Positions 25,436 to 34,800 of a stretch of 64,000 nt of DNA are shown in pieces. The notes beneath the pieces were generated by a model. The model was not told the DNA's origin and ran no database searches. It saw only the letters and a list, made by a program, of their open reading frames with translations. The translations under genes and the position numbers were made by a program. Each line of letters begins with the position of its first letter. The stretch's first letter is position 1. Origin of the DNA: CAZPUS01 sp964589825 (GTDB taxonomy: Bacteria; Fibrobacterota; Chitinivibrionia; Chitinivibrionales; WJKA01); the NCBI GenBank assembly GCA_964589825.1, contig CAZPUS010000002.1, forward strand, positions 1 through 64,000, in the 5' to 3' direction.

Positions 25436-26428
25436 ATGATAATTCTTGGCATCGAGACCTCCTGTGATGAAACCTCCGCCGCGCTGGTCAGGGACGGAGA
25501 TATAATCGCGCACGATACATATACGCAACAGATGCATTCATCCTATGGAGGGGTGGTGCCCGAGATCGCGTCCCGGGCGCATCTGGAAAAGATCGATGTG
25601 CTTGTACGCCACGTTATGAATACTGCAGAGATCGGATGCAGCGATATTGACGGGATCGCGGTGACCGATCAGCCCGGGCTGGCAGGTGGCTTGCTTGTAG
25701 GGGTGAGTTTTGCCTGGGGTTTGCAGAGGGCGTACACTATTCCGGTAACTGGTATTAACCATCTCGAGGGTCATATATGTGCCGTGAATATCGATAATCC
25801 GCACCTGGAATACCCTTTTCTGGCATTGATCGTCTCCGGCGGGCATACCGAAATATACCGGGTCGATGGTTTTGGCGAGTATCGAATGCTCGGTGCTACT
25901 GTGGATGATGCTGCCGGGGAGGCCTTTGACAAAGTGGGATCACTGCTGGGTTTTCCTTATCCCGCGGGAAGGGAAATCGAAAAATGCAGCAGGTCGTACG
26001 AGCCTGAAAAAGGTGAAGACACCCTGCGATTTTCCGTGTCAAAGCTTTCACGAGAAGGGATGGATTTCAGTTTTTCCGGTTTAAAAACCGCAGTGCGGTA
26101 TCATGTGGAATCGATAAAACGGGAAAACGGGACGGTAAATACTGCGCGCGTATGCCATGCCTTTCAGGAGGCGGTAGTGTCTTCTTTGTTGCATGCACTG
26201 CAGAATGCAGTGGTACGCAGCGGGGTAGAACGGGTGGTACTGGCGGGTGGTGTCGCGTGCAATGGCACTTTAAGAGAAAAAGCGCGTGAGGTATTCCCCC
26301 GGTCTCTTTTTTTGCCTTCACGTGCACTGTGCACGGACAACGCGGCAATGATCGCGTATGCCGGCTGGAAACGATTTGAGTACGGTATGACACGTACACC
26401 AAAAATGAAACCCTCACAGGGATTGTAG
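25436..26428 (+). CDS. tsaD: tRNA threonylcarbamoyladenosine biosynthesis protein TsaD
   Basis: 330 aa, normal length. It begins ILGIETSCDETSAALV (ATP-binding ASKHA fold), has the metal-binding HLEGH motif in the middle, and TVDDAAGEAFDKVG. The C-terminus ends SQGL. With TsaB, TsaC and TsaE it makes the t6A37 modification of ANN-decoding tRNAs in the cytoplasm; those partners are not in this window. An SDR gene starts 5 bp after its stop, indicating an operon. Confidence 0.97.
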   Translation: MIILGIETSCDETSAALVRDGDIIAHDTYTQQMHSSYGGVVPEIASRAHLEKIDVLVRHVMNTAEIGCSDIDGIAVTDQPGLAGGLLVGVSFAWGLQRAYTIPVTGINHLEGHICAVNIDNPHLEYPFLALIVSGGHTEIYRVDGFGEYRMLGATVDDAAGEAFDKVGSLLGFPYPAGREIEKCSRSYEPEKGEDTLRFSVSKLSREGMDFSFSGLKTAVRYHVESIKRENGTVNTARVCHAFQEAVVSSLLHALQNAVVRSGVERVVLAGGVACNGTLREKAREVFPRSLFLPSRALCTDNAAMIAYAGWKRFEYGMTRTPKMKPSQGL

Positions 26429-26433
26429 CTCGA

Positions 26434-27165
26434 ATGCAAAAGCACCAACATGATGAACATGCGCAGGGGAAGGTTGCACTTGTAACCGGCGCCAGCCGGG
26501 GGATTGGTGCGGCGCTGTGTACTACGTGTACACAACTGGGAATGGAGACCATTGCCGCATCGCGCAGCGGTACATGTCCCGGCATCGCGGATGCGAAGGG
26601 TAACCATCTGCTCCATACAGAAACCCTCGATGTTGCGAATGAGCAATCGATCGTCTCGGTCTTTAACCGCATCAAAACATGGTACGGTCGTCTCGATCTG
26701 CTGGTGAATAATGCGGGAATCGGCACATTCGGTCCGCTGGAAGAGATGTCCGGCGAGGATTTCGACCGCGTGATGGAAACCAATGCCCGGGGCACTTTTT
26801 TATGCTGCAGGGAAGCGGTTAAAATTATGGCCCCTCGTAAAAGCGGCTGTATAATCAATATTTCGAGCGTGGTGGGATTCCGGGGATATCCGCAGCAGTC
26901 GCTATATAGTGCCAGCAAGCATGCGATTATGGGGATCACGAAATCACTTGCACGAGAGATGCAGCAAAAGGGGATACGGGTCTCGGCAATCCTGCCCGGT
27001 GGTGTTGACACCGACTTTATCGCCGGTGCACGTCCCGATCTCGACCGGGAATCGCTTTTACATCCGGACGACATCGCGCATGCGCTGCGTTATCTGGTGA
27101 CACTTTCGCCACGGGCTGCAGTAGACCAGCTATATATTCGCAGAAGGGGGAGCACCCCTTTTTGA
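26434..27165 (+). CDS. Short-chain dehydrogenase/reductase
   Basis: 243 aa classical SDR. The cofactor site is TGASRGIGAA near the N-terminus, NNAG at the middle strand, catalytic Ser in NISSVVG and the YSASK pair (YxxxK). The loop after the first strand has SRSG, consistent with NADP(H) preference. The substrate is unknown. The gene starts 5 bp after tsaD and ends just before the oppositely oriented tRNA-Gly. Confidence 0.9.
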   Translation: MQKHQHDEHAQGKVALVTGASRGIGAALCTTCTQLGMETIAASRSGTCPGIADAKGNHLLHTETLDVANEQSIVSVFNRIKTWYGRLDLLVNNAGIGTFGPLEEMSGEDFDRVMETNARGTFLCCREAVKIMAPRKSGCIINISSVVGFRGYPQQSLYSASKHAIMGITKSLAREMQQKGIRVSAILPGGVDTDFIAGARPDLDRESLLHPDDIAHALRYLVTLSPRAAVDQLYIRRRGSTPF

Positions 27166-27180
27166 TTTGTACCCGTAAAA

Positions 27181-27253
<73 letters not shown>

Positions 27254-27263
27254 TATGATTATA

Positions 27264-27292
27264 AAGATAACAAAAGCCACTCTCAATGTCAA
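27264..27292 (-). promoter_or_regulatory. Sigma-70-like promoter of tRNA-Gly
   Basis: On the minus strand TTGACA (27287-27292) is followed after 17 bases by TATCTT (27264-27269), with a second TATAAT just downstream. The tRNA 5' end is 12 bases beyond. Confidence 0.65.
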
Positions 27293-27490
27293 TAGAGCCG
27301 GTTACATATATGGTATCCCGTTTTTTTAAACACACAGGACAATTTGGTAGTATTTTTTTGATATGCCGATAACAGATAACTTATTTTTATAGATTTTAGT
27401 CCGGTGGTTCACCAGGTTGGGTAACCAATGATCGGCGGCTGCCGGCAGAAGCTGATTTTTCATACCTGTAACGAAAGCGCGGAGTACTTT

Positions 27491-28690
27491 ATGGCAGATA
27501 CTATTTCAATGACCGACAAAGGACTCGTGGTTCCCGATAATCCGGTAATTCCCTTTATCGAAGGAGATGGTTCCGGACCGGATATATGGAAGGTGACCAG
27601 AAAAGTTGTGGACGAAGCGATTCGCAAGGCGTATGGTTCGAACAGGCAGATCGAGTGGAAAGAGGTTCTTGCCGGGGAAAAGGCGTTTAATACGACCGGA
27701 GAATGGTTGCCTGAAGAGACGGTGGATATGATCCGTACGTATCTGGTCGCTATAAAAGCTCCGCTCAGTACACCGGTCGGCGGGGGAATACGATCACTCA
27801 ATGTCGCGCTGCGGCAGAAACTCAATCTTTACGCATGCGTACGACCGGTGCGTTATTTCACCGGCACCCCTTCCCCGCTGCGTGAGCCTGAAAAAGTCGA
27901 CATGGTTATTTTCAGGGAAAATACCGAAGACGTGTATGCAGGAATGGAGCTGCAAAAAGGTGAGGCATCCACGCGCTCGCTTCTTGCATTTCTTGATGAA
28001 CAATTCGGCTGGCATATGCCTGAGGATACCGGCATTGGCATCAAACCGGTCTCTGAACAGGCCTCAAAGCGCCTGGTGCGTGCAGCGGTTTACTATGCAA
28101 TAGAAGAGAAGCGCACGTGTGTGACTCTCGTGCACAAGGGTAATATTCAGAAATTTACCGAAGGGGCGTTTATGCAGTGGGGCTATGAGCTCGCGAAGGA
28201 GGAATTCGGTGATTATATAACGTCCGATTACGAAGAGGCCGATAACGGAAAAATCCTGATAAATGACGTGATAGCGGACAACTTTTTGCAGCAGATAATA
28301 AAAGCACCGCAGCGTTTCGATGTGGTGGCGACGACCAACCTTAATGGTGATTACATATCCGATGCAGCTGCAGCACTTGTCGGTGGCATCGGTATTGCAC
28401 CGGGAGCGAACATTAACTATTCCACCGGACATGCGCTGTTCGAAGCCACACACGGTACCGCACCTAAATATGCGGGACAGAATAAGGTGAATCCCTCCTC
28501 ATTGCTTCTTTCTGCAGAACGAATGTTGCGGTATATGGAATGGTACGAGGCTGCCGACGCCATTCTTAACGGTATCGAAGGGGCAATAGCAAATAAAAAG
28601 GTGACATATGATTTTGCTCGCCAGATGGCAGAGGAGATCACGCCGGTCACGTGTTCCGGCTTCGGCGATGCGGTCATCGCGTATATGTAA
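27491..28690 (+). CDS. icd: Isocitrate dehydrogenase (NADP+)
   Basis: 399 aa from the ATG at 27491, chosen for the GGAG 10 bases upstream and because the protein then starts like other Icd (MADTISMTDKGL, then IPFIEGDGSGPD). An upstream in-frame ATG at 27428 would add 21 unusual residues. Substrate and metal sites are visible: PLSTPVGGGIRSLNVALRQ (isocitrate-binding Ser/Asn/Arg), RENTEDVYAG, and a late coenzyme loop HGTAPKYAGQNKVNP. The Lys/Tyr pattern at this loop fits the NADP form. TCA-cycle enzyme in the cytosol. It stands alone after the tRNA. Confidence 0.95.
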   Translation: MADTISMTDKGLVVPDNPVIPFIEGDGSGPDIWKVTRKVVDEAIRKAYGSNRQIEWKEVLAGEKAFNTTGEWLPEETVDMIRTYLVAIKAPLSTPVGGGIRSLNVALRQKLNLYACVRPVRYFTGTPSPLREPEKVDMVIFRENTEDVYAGMELQKGEASTRSLLAFLDEQFGWHMPEDTGIGIKPVSEQASKRLVRAAVYYAIEEKRTCVTLVHKGNIQKFTEGAFMQWGYELAKEEFGDYITSDYEEADNGKILINDVIADNFLQQIIKAPQRFDVVATTNLNGDYISDAAAALVGGIGIAPGANINYSTGHALFEATHGTAPKYAGQNKVNPSSLLLSAERMLRYMEWYEAADAILNGIEGAIANKKVTYDFARQMAEEITPVTCSGFGDAVIAYM

Positions 28691-28724
28691 TACACGAGTA
28701 ACCCTTTAGCGGGAGTAAGGCGAT

Positions 28725-29345
28725 ATGACTTTGTTCATAGCCCTTTCGGGAGTAGTGATTTTTGCGATATTGATGTTGATTGCATTCAATATCGGCCTGA
28801 GAAAAAACAATGAAGAAGACGCGAGTGAAAACGAGCCCTTGATTCATCACAGTGGCATATACTCGATAGTCAGAAAAAGCCCGCGTGAGAATATCGCGCA
28901 GCATAAGCCGTCGCAGGAGGAGATACGAAAATATTTGTCCGGCATAAACGAAGATATAGATGGAAACACGTTGTCCGAAGAGGAAAGGCAGCGTATTGTC
29001 ACAGAGTGGAAGGAACGTCTTGAACAGAATATCAAAGAGATAGAGGACGGCGACCGGGAAGGAGTTGAGTTTTATCGATATCATTCGGAGAGAACCGATC
29101 CGGTCTGCGATCTTTTTCATGTACACAATAAATTCGTATCAAGAGAGCAGATTTTTCGTTATCCGGGACTGATCCCGCCTTTACATCTGGGATGCGGCTG
29201 CCGCCTCATCCGTTACCAGGGAGATGAAGAGACGGGAGTGGATTCCACAAAGACAAGAACATTTATATCGGGTGATATGCTCCCCGAGCTACCCGACTGG
29301 CAGCGCACCGTCAGAATTCCATCATCCGACGAAACGACCCAATAG
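28725..29345 (+). CDS. Single-pass membrane protein with MuF/gp7-like Cys/His motif
   Basis: 206 aa, ribosome site GGGAG. One N-terminal transmembrane helix (about 3-24) is followed by a charged coiled-coil-like region (about 60-110), then a compact C-terminal module: DPVCDLFHVHNKFVSREQ (Cys128), then IPPLHLGCGCRLI (His154, Cys157, Cys159). The arrangement Cys...PPLHxxCxC resembles the C-terminal motif of phage head-morphogenesis proteins of the SPP1 gp7/Mu gpF family and MuF-type polymorphic toxins (Cys...PP.HpnCRC). No phage genes are nearby. It could be a metal-binding domain derived from such a protein. The assignment is by motif only. Confidence 0.6.
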   Translation: MTLFIALSGVVIFAILMLIAFNIGLRKNNEEDASENEPLIHHSGIYSIVRKSPRENIAQHKPSQEEIRKYLSGINEDIDGNTLSEEERQRIVTEWKERLEQNIKEIEDGDREGVEFYRYHSERTDPVCDLFHVHNKFVSREQIFRYPGLIPPLHLGCGCRLIRYQGDEETGVDSTKTRTFISGDMLPELPDWQRTVRIPSSDETTQ

Positions 29346-29364
29346 AGAAAAGATACTGCCATTT

Positions 29365-31773
29365 ATGCTCACAAGAATTATTCATGCACTGCTGCTCCTA
29401 AGTATCGTTCTGAGTGGTAAGGTGTTTCCCGCATTCGAATCGGCCGTAATCACCCTTCAGTTTCCTCCCGGAGCGAGAGCCACCGGTCTGGGAGAAGCCT
29501 TCACCGGTCTTGCCAATGATGCGAACGCCTCGTTTTTCAATCCGGCGGGAATGGGATTGAGTCCACTTGCCAATGCGTGGCATTCCCACTTAAAAAAATC
29601 TTCACACCTGCCTTTCAGCGCAGTCGCATCTGCGCAAAAAAGCTCGTTTTCCGTGGATTCGGACGTTTGGGCCGGTTCTGGAAAAGGAATCGTGCAATAC
29701 CGAAACGGTAAATGGCTCGATTATGAGGTTTATCTGGTAAAAGAAGGTGACAATTCACTGAAAGAAATTATAGAGTCGTATCTTCGAATCGATAACGAGG
29801 AAAAACTGACGGATGCGATGCGGGTTGTCAGAGAACGCAACGAAATCGAAATGCAACACCACGAGTCACTTTCTACCCTTTTCATACAGTACACACAGCA
29901 CAGTGATTCCGCCTCAACGCTTGCGCATCATGTGTTGAATCTCGCGCCATCCTACCGGGATTCGTCAAGCATCTATTCAGCACTTTCACACACAATAGAC
30001 TCAACGGTTCTTCCGGACGTTATCGATTCGGTGGTAACCATTATTGAAAAAGACGATCGTCGCATAATCGACATGCTCGAACTCGAAATTCCGTTCTCGG
30101 TGGTCATGAATGACAGCATTACGGCGATGCAGGTAGACGAGACCGGTGATTTATGGGCTGGAACTCCTAGCGGTCTTTGGTGTCACCGCGGGACCTCATG
30201 GGACAAATATACGGTAAAGGACGGGCTGCCGTCCGACTATATTACCGCGATTGCCAGAGGGGGTTCGGACAAAGTCGCCATAGGCACTGATTATGGTTTT
30301 GCAATATATGCCAATGGTTCGTGGTCCAGCTATACGCTTGATGAATTGGAGACTGCCGGGGACAAACGTGTCAATGCGGTCTGTTTTGGTGAGAAAGAGC
30401 AGATATTTATCGCAACCAATCACGGGCTTGTGCTAAAGAAAAAGAACGGATGGGAGGAGATAGATACTGCCGACGGATTACTGTCGCAGCGAATAACCGC
30501 ATTGCTCTACGATTCGCGATCCCAGCTGTGGGCAGGCGGGGAAAATGGTGTGAGTGTAATAAAAAGCGGGGGGGTCAGACGGTATAAGTTTCCCAGATGT
30601 GTGGTCTATTCCATTGCCGAATATGCGCCCGGACATGTATGGCTTGGTACGAACAAGGGAGCGATCGAATACCGTGTTTCCACTGCAGAGTACAATCAGC
30701 AGCAAGAAGGCGAAAAAAGTTCTTATGTGCAACCACAATGGCAGTCGTATCATTCGAAAAATGTACTCGAAGGCAATAACGTATATGACATTACGGTGAG
30801 CGGCAAGGATGTATGGTTTGCAACCGGTAAAGCGGTCAATCAATACGATTATGCCGACCGCCAGGTTTTTCTTTTCTATGAGCCGTTGCTGCCGAAACTA
30901 CAGCTCAAGGGAATGTGGCATTCATATTTTACCGTGACCTATCCTACGGAAAACTGGGGCACCTTTGGATTTCATCTTAACTATATAAGTTTCGGTCCGG
31001 TCGAGATCAGTACCGAAGACGGAACAGTAAAAGGTGAAGTAAGGCCCTGGGAGGGGATTTTCGGCCTCTCCTACGGACTTCCGCTTCGGGAGAATCTGGC
31101 GCTGGGTCTCAATCTGCAGTATGTCAACAGCGCGCTGGCACCGGGGTGGGGAGAGAGTGGCGAGGGGGTTGGACAGACCTTTGCGGTCGATGCGGGGATA
31201 TTGCGTCGCAATATTTTTTTCAAAGGGTTTGATATCGGGTTTGCACTGTTGAATATGGGGCCGTCGATTTTTTACAAAGAACGCGAAGAGGCCGATCCTA
31301 TTCCGTTTACTCCGAGACTCGGCTTTGCCTACAGGCTTGAAACCGAATCTCCGTTCGATGCCAATTTCCTTTGTGATCTGCATCGAACCGTTGCCACCAA
31401 TTACATCGATAAACGACCCGATCCGTTTTACGAAGCGGTATATACCGATTTGTTCGGTGTCGAGCCCGGTGACAGTACCTGGATTCAGGAGCTTGAAGAG
31501 GTTATCGTCAATGTAGGTGCCGAAGGATGGTACATGGATATGATGGCGCTCAGGAGCGGATTTCTCTTCGATTATATCGGACAGCGCTACGAGTTGACTA
31601 TCGGATTGGGAATACGATACGAGAATCTTAACTTCGATTTTTCATATATCTATTCGCCGGAAGGCTTTTTCAGCGACGTTATGAAACTGGCCGGAGCGGA
31701 TAAGAGTCATCGCAACGGAAGTTACGGAGTGAGACACGGGCAGAACAGGTGGTCGCTTATATTCAGGTTCTAG
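29365..31773 (+). CDS. PorV/PorQ-type outer-membrane barrel with inserted propeller
   Basis: 802 aa from the ATG at 29365 (longer frames overlap the preceding gene). Signal peptide (LTRIIHALLLLSIVLSGKVFPA), then PPGARATGLGEAFTGLANDA and FFNPAGMGL, the opening of PorV/PorQ and FadL-like outer-membrane proteins. From about 105 to 560 there is a soluble insertion with two-component-regulator-type propeller blades (MQVDETGDLWAGTPSGLW, DSRSQLWAGGENGVSV, YAPGHVWLGTNKGAIEY). The barrel then resumes (PWEGIFGLSYGLPLRENLAL ...) and ends with a C-terminal aromatic residue (WSLIFRF), as outer-membrane barrels do. PorV is a partner of type IX secretion. First of three large exported proteins in a row. Confidence 0.75.
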   Translation: MLTRIIHALLLLSIVLSGKVFPAFESAVITLQFPPGARATGLGEAFTGLANDANASFFNPAGMGLSPLANAWHSHLKKSSHLPFSAVASAQKSSFSVDSDVWAGSGKGIVQYRNGKWLDYEVYLVKEGDNSLKEIIESYLRIDNEEKLTDAMRVVRERNEIEMQHHESLSTLFIQYTQHSDSASTLAHHVLNLAPSYRDSSSIYSALSHTIDSTVLPDVIDSVVTIIEKDDRRIIDMLELEIPFSVVMNDSITAMQVDETGDLWAGTPSGLWCHRGTSWDKYTVKDGLPSDYITAIARGGSDKVAIGTDYGFAIYANGSWSSYTLDELETAGDKRVNAVCFGEKEQIFIATNHGLVLKKKNGWEEIDTADGLLSQRITALLYDSRSQLWAGGENGVSVIKSGGVRRYKFPRCVVYSIAEYAPGHVWLGTNKGAIEYRVSTAEYNQQQEGEKSSYVQPQWQSYHSKNVLEGNNVYDITVSGKDVWFATGKAVNQYDYADRQVFLFYEPLLPKLQLKGMWHSYFTVTYPTENWGTFGFHLNYISFGPVEISTEDGTVKGEVRPWEGIFGLSYGLPLRENLALGLNLQYVNSALAPGWGESGEGVGQTFAVDAGILRRNIFFKGFDIGFALLNMGPSIFYKEREEADPIPFTPRLGFAYRLETESPFDANFLCDLHRTVATNYIDKRPDPFYEAVYTDLFGVEPGDSTWIQELEEVIVNVGAEGWYMDMMALRSGFLFDYIGQRYELTIGLGIRYENLNFDFSYIYSPEGFFSDVMKLAGADKSHRNGSYGVRHGQNRWSLIFRF

Positions 31774-31830
31774 CGTGTAATCGGCGTGCGGTGAGGCAGT
31801 ATTCCACCACATATAATTTACGGTGTATAC

Positions 31831-34800
31831 ATGAAACAGCGACGTGTAATCCAGATTCTTTTTGTTGCGTGCATCGCGTGTCTGTGTATTTCGGAGGCAG
31901 GCGCCTCTGCAGCCTCAGCTCTTTTTAACAGCTTTTCCGAGCAGCGGTGTGCAAAACGTCTCAAGCACTACCTCTCCGCCGCACCCGCGGATATGGAAGC
32001 GGTAAAGGATACCTTTCATATATTTGCGTTCAGGGTTGAATTCAAACGAGATACGTTCGCCACCACTACAGGAACGGGAGAATTCGGCTCGTTCGATTTC
32101 AGCATCCCGAACGAAAAACAGGAACAGCGCTACTATACGAACGGGACGTATAAATACGATAAACTGCCCCATGACTATGAGTACTTCAGCAATCAGCTCG
32201 AATTTGTCAGGCAGTATTACGATCGGATATCTTCGGGGCGGCTTCACCTGCGCTATTCGATTTTCCCCGGGGATGAGCCCCTCTATCGTGTCGACAGCGT
32301 AATGGCACACTACTCTCCTCCGGGAAAGAGAAAAAAGGAGAGCTACAACGATTATTATTCACGAAAGACACAGGGGCTTATTACCTTTACCCGGGACGCA
32401 CTTCTGGAGGCGGCAAGTCATTCTCAGAATTCCTGGCTCGATTCACTTGCCGTAAAAAACGGTGAAATAGTCGATATGCAGGGGCATCCCGTTCTTTTTA
32501 TGTTGATTCATGCGGGCGCATCCTACCTTACTGACGGAGGCACGCAGGGCGCATTCGGGCAGGATACGCCGGGTGACATGATAGACGCGTTTATCAACCG
32601 GGATTTTTTCGAGGCATATAAAGATACCGTCGGCCTTGATACCGCGGGTGTGTGTGTGAGTTCGGCAGGGGAGCAGTTCTGTATCGACGAAGTGATGATG
32701 GTATCGGAAACATCGAATCAGGACAGCCTCAACTGGGGAATACACGGAATAATGGTCAACCAGGTGGCACGGGCGATCGGTATACCCGATTTATACAATA
32801 CATTGAGCGGTTTTTCCGCAACCGGAGCGTTCGGGATTATGGATTTTGCCGGTTATTCTTCGGGATATGGCTTTATTCCGCCGTGGCCTTCCGCATGGAC
32901 GCGACATTTTATGGGATGGGACAGGCCGGTGATTGCCCCGCCCGACTCCTCATCGTCTCACCGTATACGTGCCATCAGTGCGTCCGGGCAGGACGATACC
33001 ACTATGGCGCTTGTCCCTGTAAACGAATATGAATACTACCTGGTAGAGAACAGGCAGCGCAATCTGGATCGGGGCCGAACCCCCTTTACAATCGATACGT
33101 CAACGACAAGCGATTCGACCTACATTGCCGCCTATCCGTATAATGTCGACCTCGATGCGGTAGTGGAACAGACCGTGGGTGCATCCAACGTGATCATGCA
33201 GGTACGCAATTTCGATGTGAGTCTTCCCGCTACCGGTGTGCTGGTGTGGCATATAGACGAGCGCATCATACGCGACCGAATCGAGTATAACACCATCAAC
33301 GCGGATTCCCTCTACAGAGGAGTTCATTTGGTGGAGGCGGATGGTATTACCGATTTCGGTATTCAGTTTCAGGACGTTTTTTATCAGGCACTTTTTGATT
33401 ACGGCGGTGCAGACGATGTGTTCCCTCACCGGGCATTTGAAAAGAAAAAGTTTGGCCCGCGGGTCGACTATTTCGGCCCCTGGACGCGTCCCGCGACAAA
33501 AAGCAATGACGGAGGGTATACCGGACTGGAACTCTCCCTGGCACCTTTAAGTTCCGACACCGGGATAGGCCGGGAAATTTCGTATGCACATGGTGCGTAC
33601 GTGATCAATTATGCCGATTCATTATTCAGGTTATCGGTCACGCGGGTTGCCGAGCGGCAGCCGGTAAATGAAGATGCACGTGACCGGCTTCATGCAATGT
33701 CCCTGCGAGGATGGCCGCGGAAATTTTCCGCCGATTCGGTTTTTTACGAGCCGGTACTGTACAACTGTACGGGGGACGAGGCAAAGGAGCTTATAATTGC
33801 GGATAAAAAAGGACGAGTGTACGTCATTGATACCGCCGGTCGGGGCTACGGGAGCGTGCAGGATACTCTCGATTATATGCAGGTACTTCACAAATGGGGG
33901 AGTATGCGGCTCGATTCGGGACTCGTGACATATGAACGTGCATTTGATATGCCCGCCCCGGCGATTGCGTTTCCGAGCGTTATTGCCAGCAGTCTTTATA
34001 TACCCACCGCATCTGCCATATACCGTGTAGATACCATTCGAACAGCCGTTGGCGGTGCCGATTCGCTCGTTACCGAGAAGTTTGATCTTTCCGCCACCGC
34101 GACCACCTATGTATGTGAAATCGGTACCGGTGAATGGGCGGTAGGAACAGACGAGGGACGTGTGTATACCGCAACTGCGGCGGGTATAGACGATTCGGTG
34201 TCGCTTCGTTCAACCGCATCCGTTAACGCGCTCTGTGCCGTATCGACACGTCCCGGCGCATTTGCATGCGTGCAGAAGCAGGGGCTTGTTCATGCGGTGT
34301 CCCCAGCGGGTGTGATGGATACAGTGACGCTTCACGGGGGTATTGCACCCTATTCGCTGGTTTCCGCGCAGCTTGACAGTGACGATCCTGTGGAGATAGT
34401 GGTTTCGGACAGCAGGCAGGGGTTGTGGTGTCTGGAATATGATGCCGGTACGCAGAGCCTTACTATTGCCCCCATGTGGTCGCGTATGCCGCAGGACTGG
34501 GCCAATTATTATACCACGGAATACGATCCGCCCTATACCAGGTCCGATGCAACCCGTGCACGATATCCCCAAAACGGCAGCAGTGCCTCGATCGCCGATA
34601 TCGACGGGGACGGGTTACCGGATATCGTTATCGGCGGCACCAACGGCATTTATGCCTGTAACTACAAAGGGGTAATGCTGCAGCAGTGGCCGTCATATCT
34701 CGATACCCGGTATGCGTATTATCGCCGCAGCCTTGTACGCGCGCCTGCCATTGTAAAGGATACGGAGGATGAGCCGTTTGTGCTGTTTGCCCCGCCTACG

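Noticed and set aside
26067..27074. Minus-strand ORF of 335 codons over tsaD and the SDR gene
   Set aside because: It is antisense to two well-identified genes, is Ser/Arg/Pro-rich and crosses their boundary; a shadow frame.
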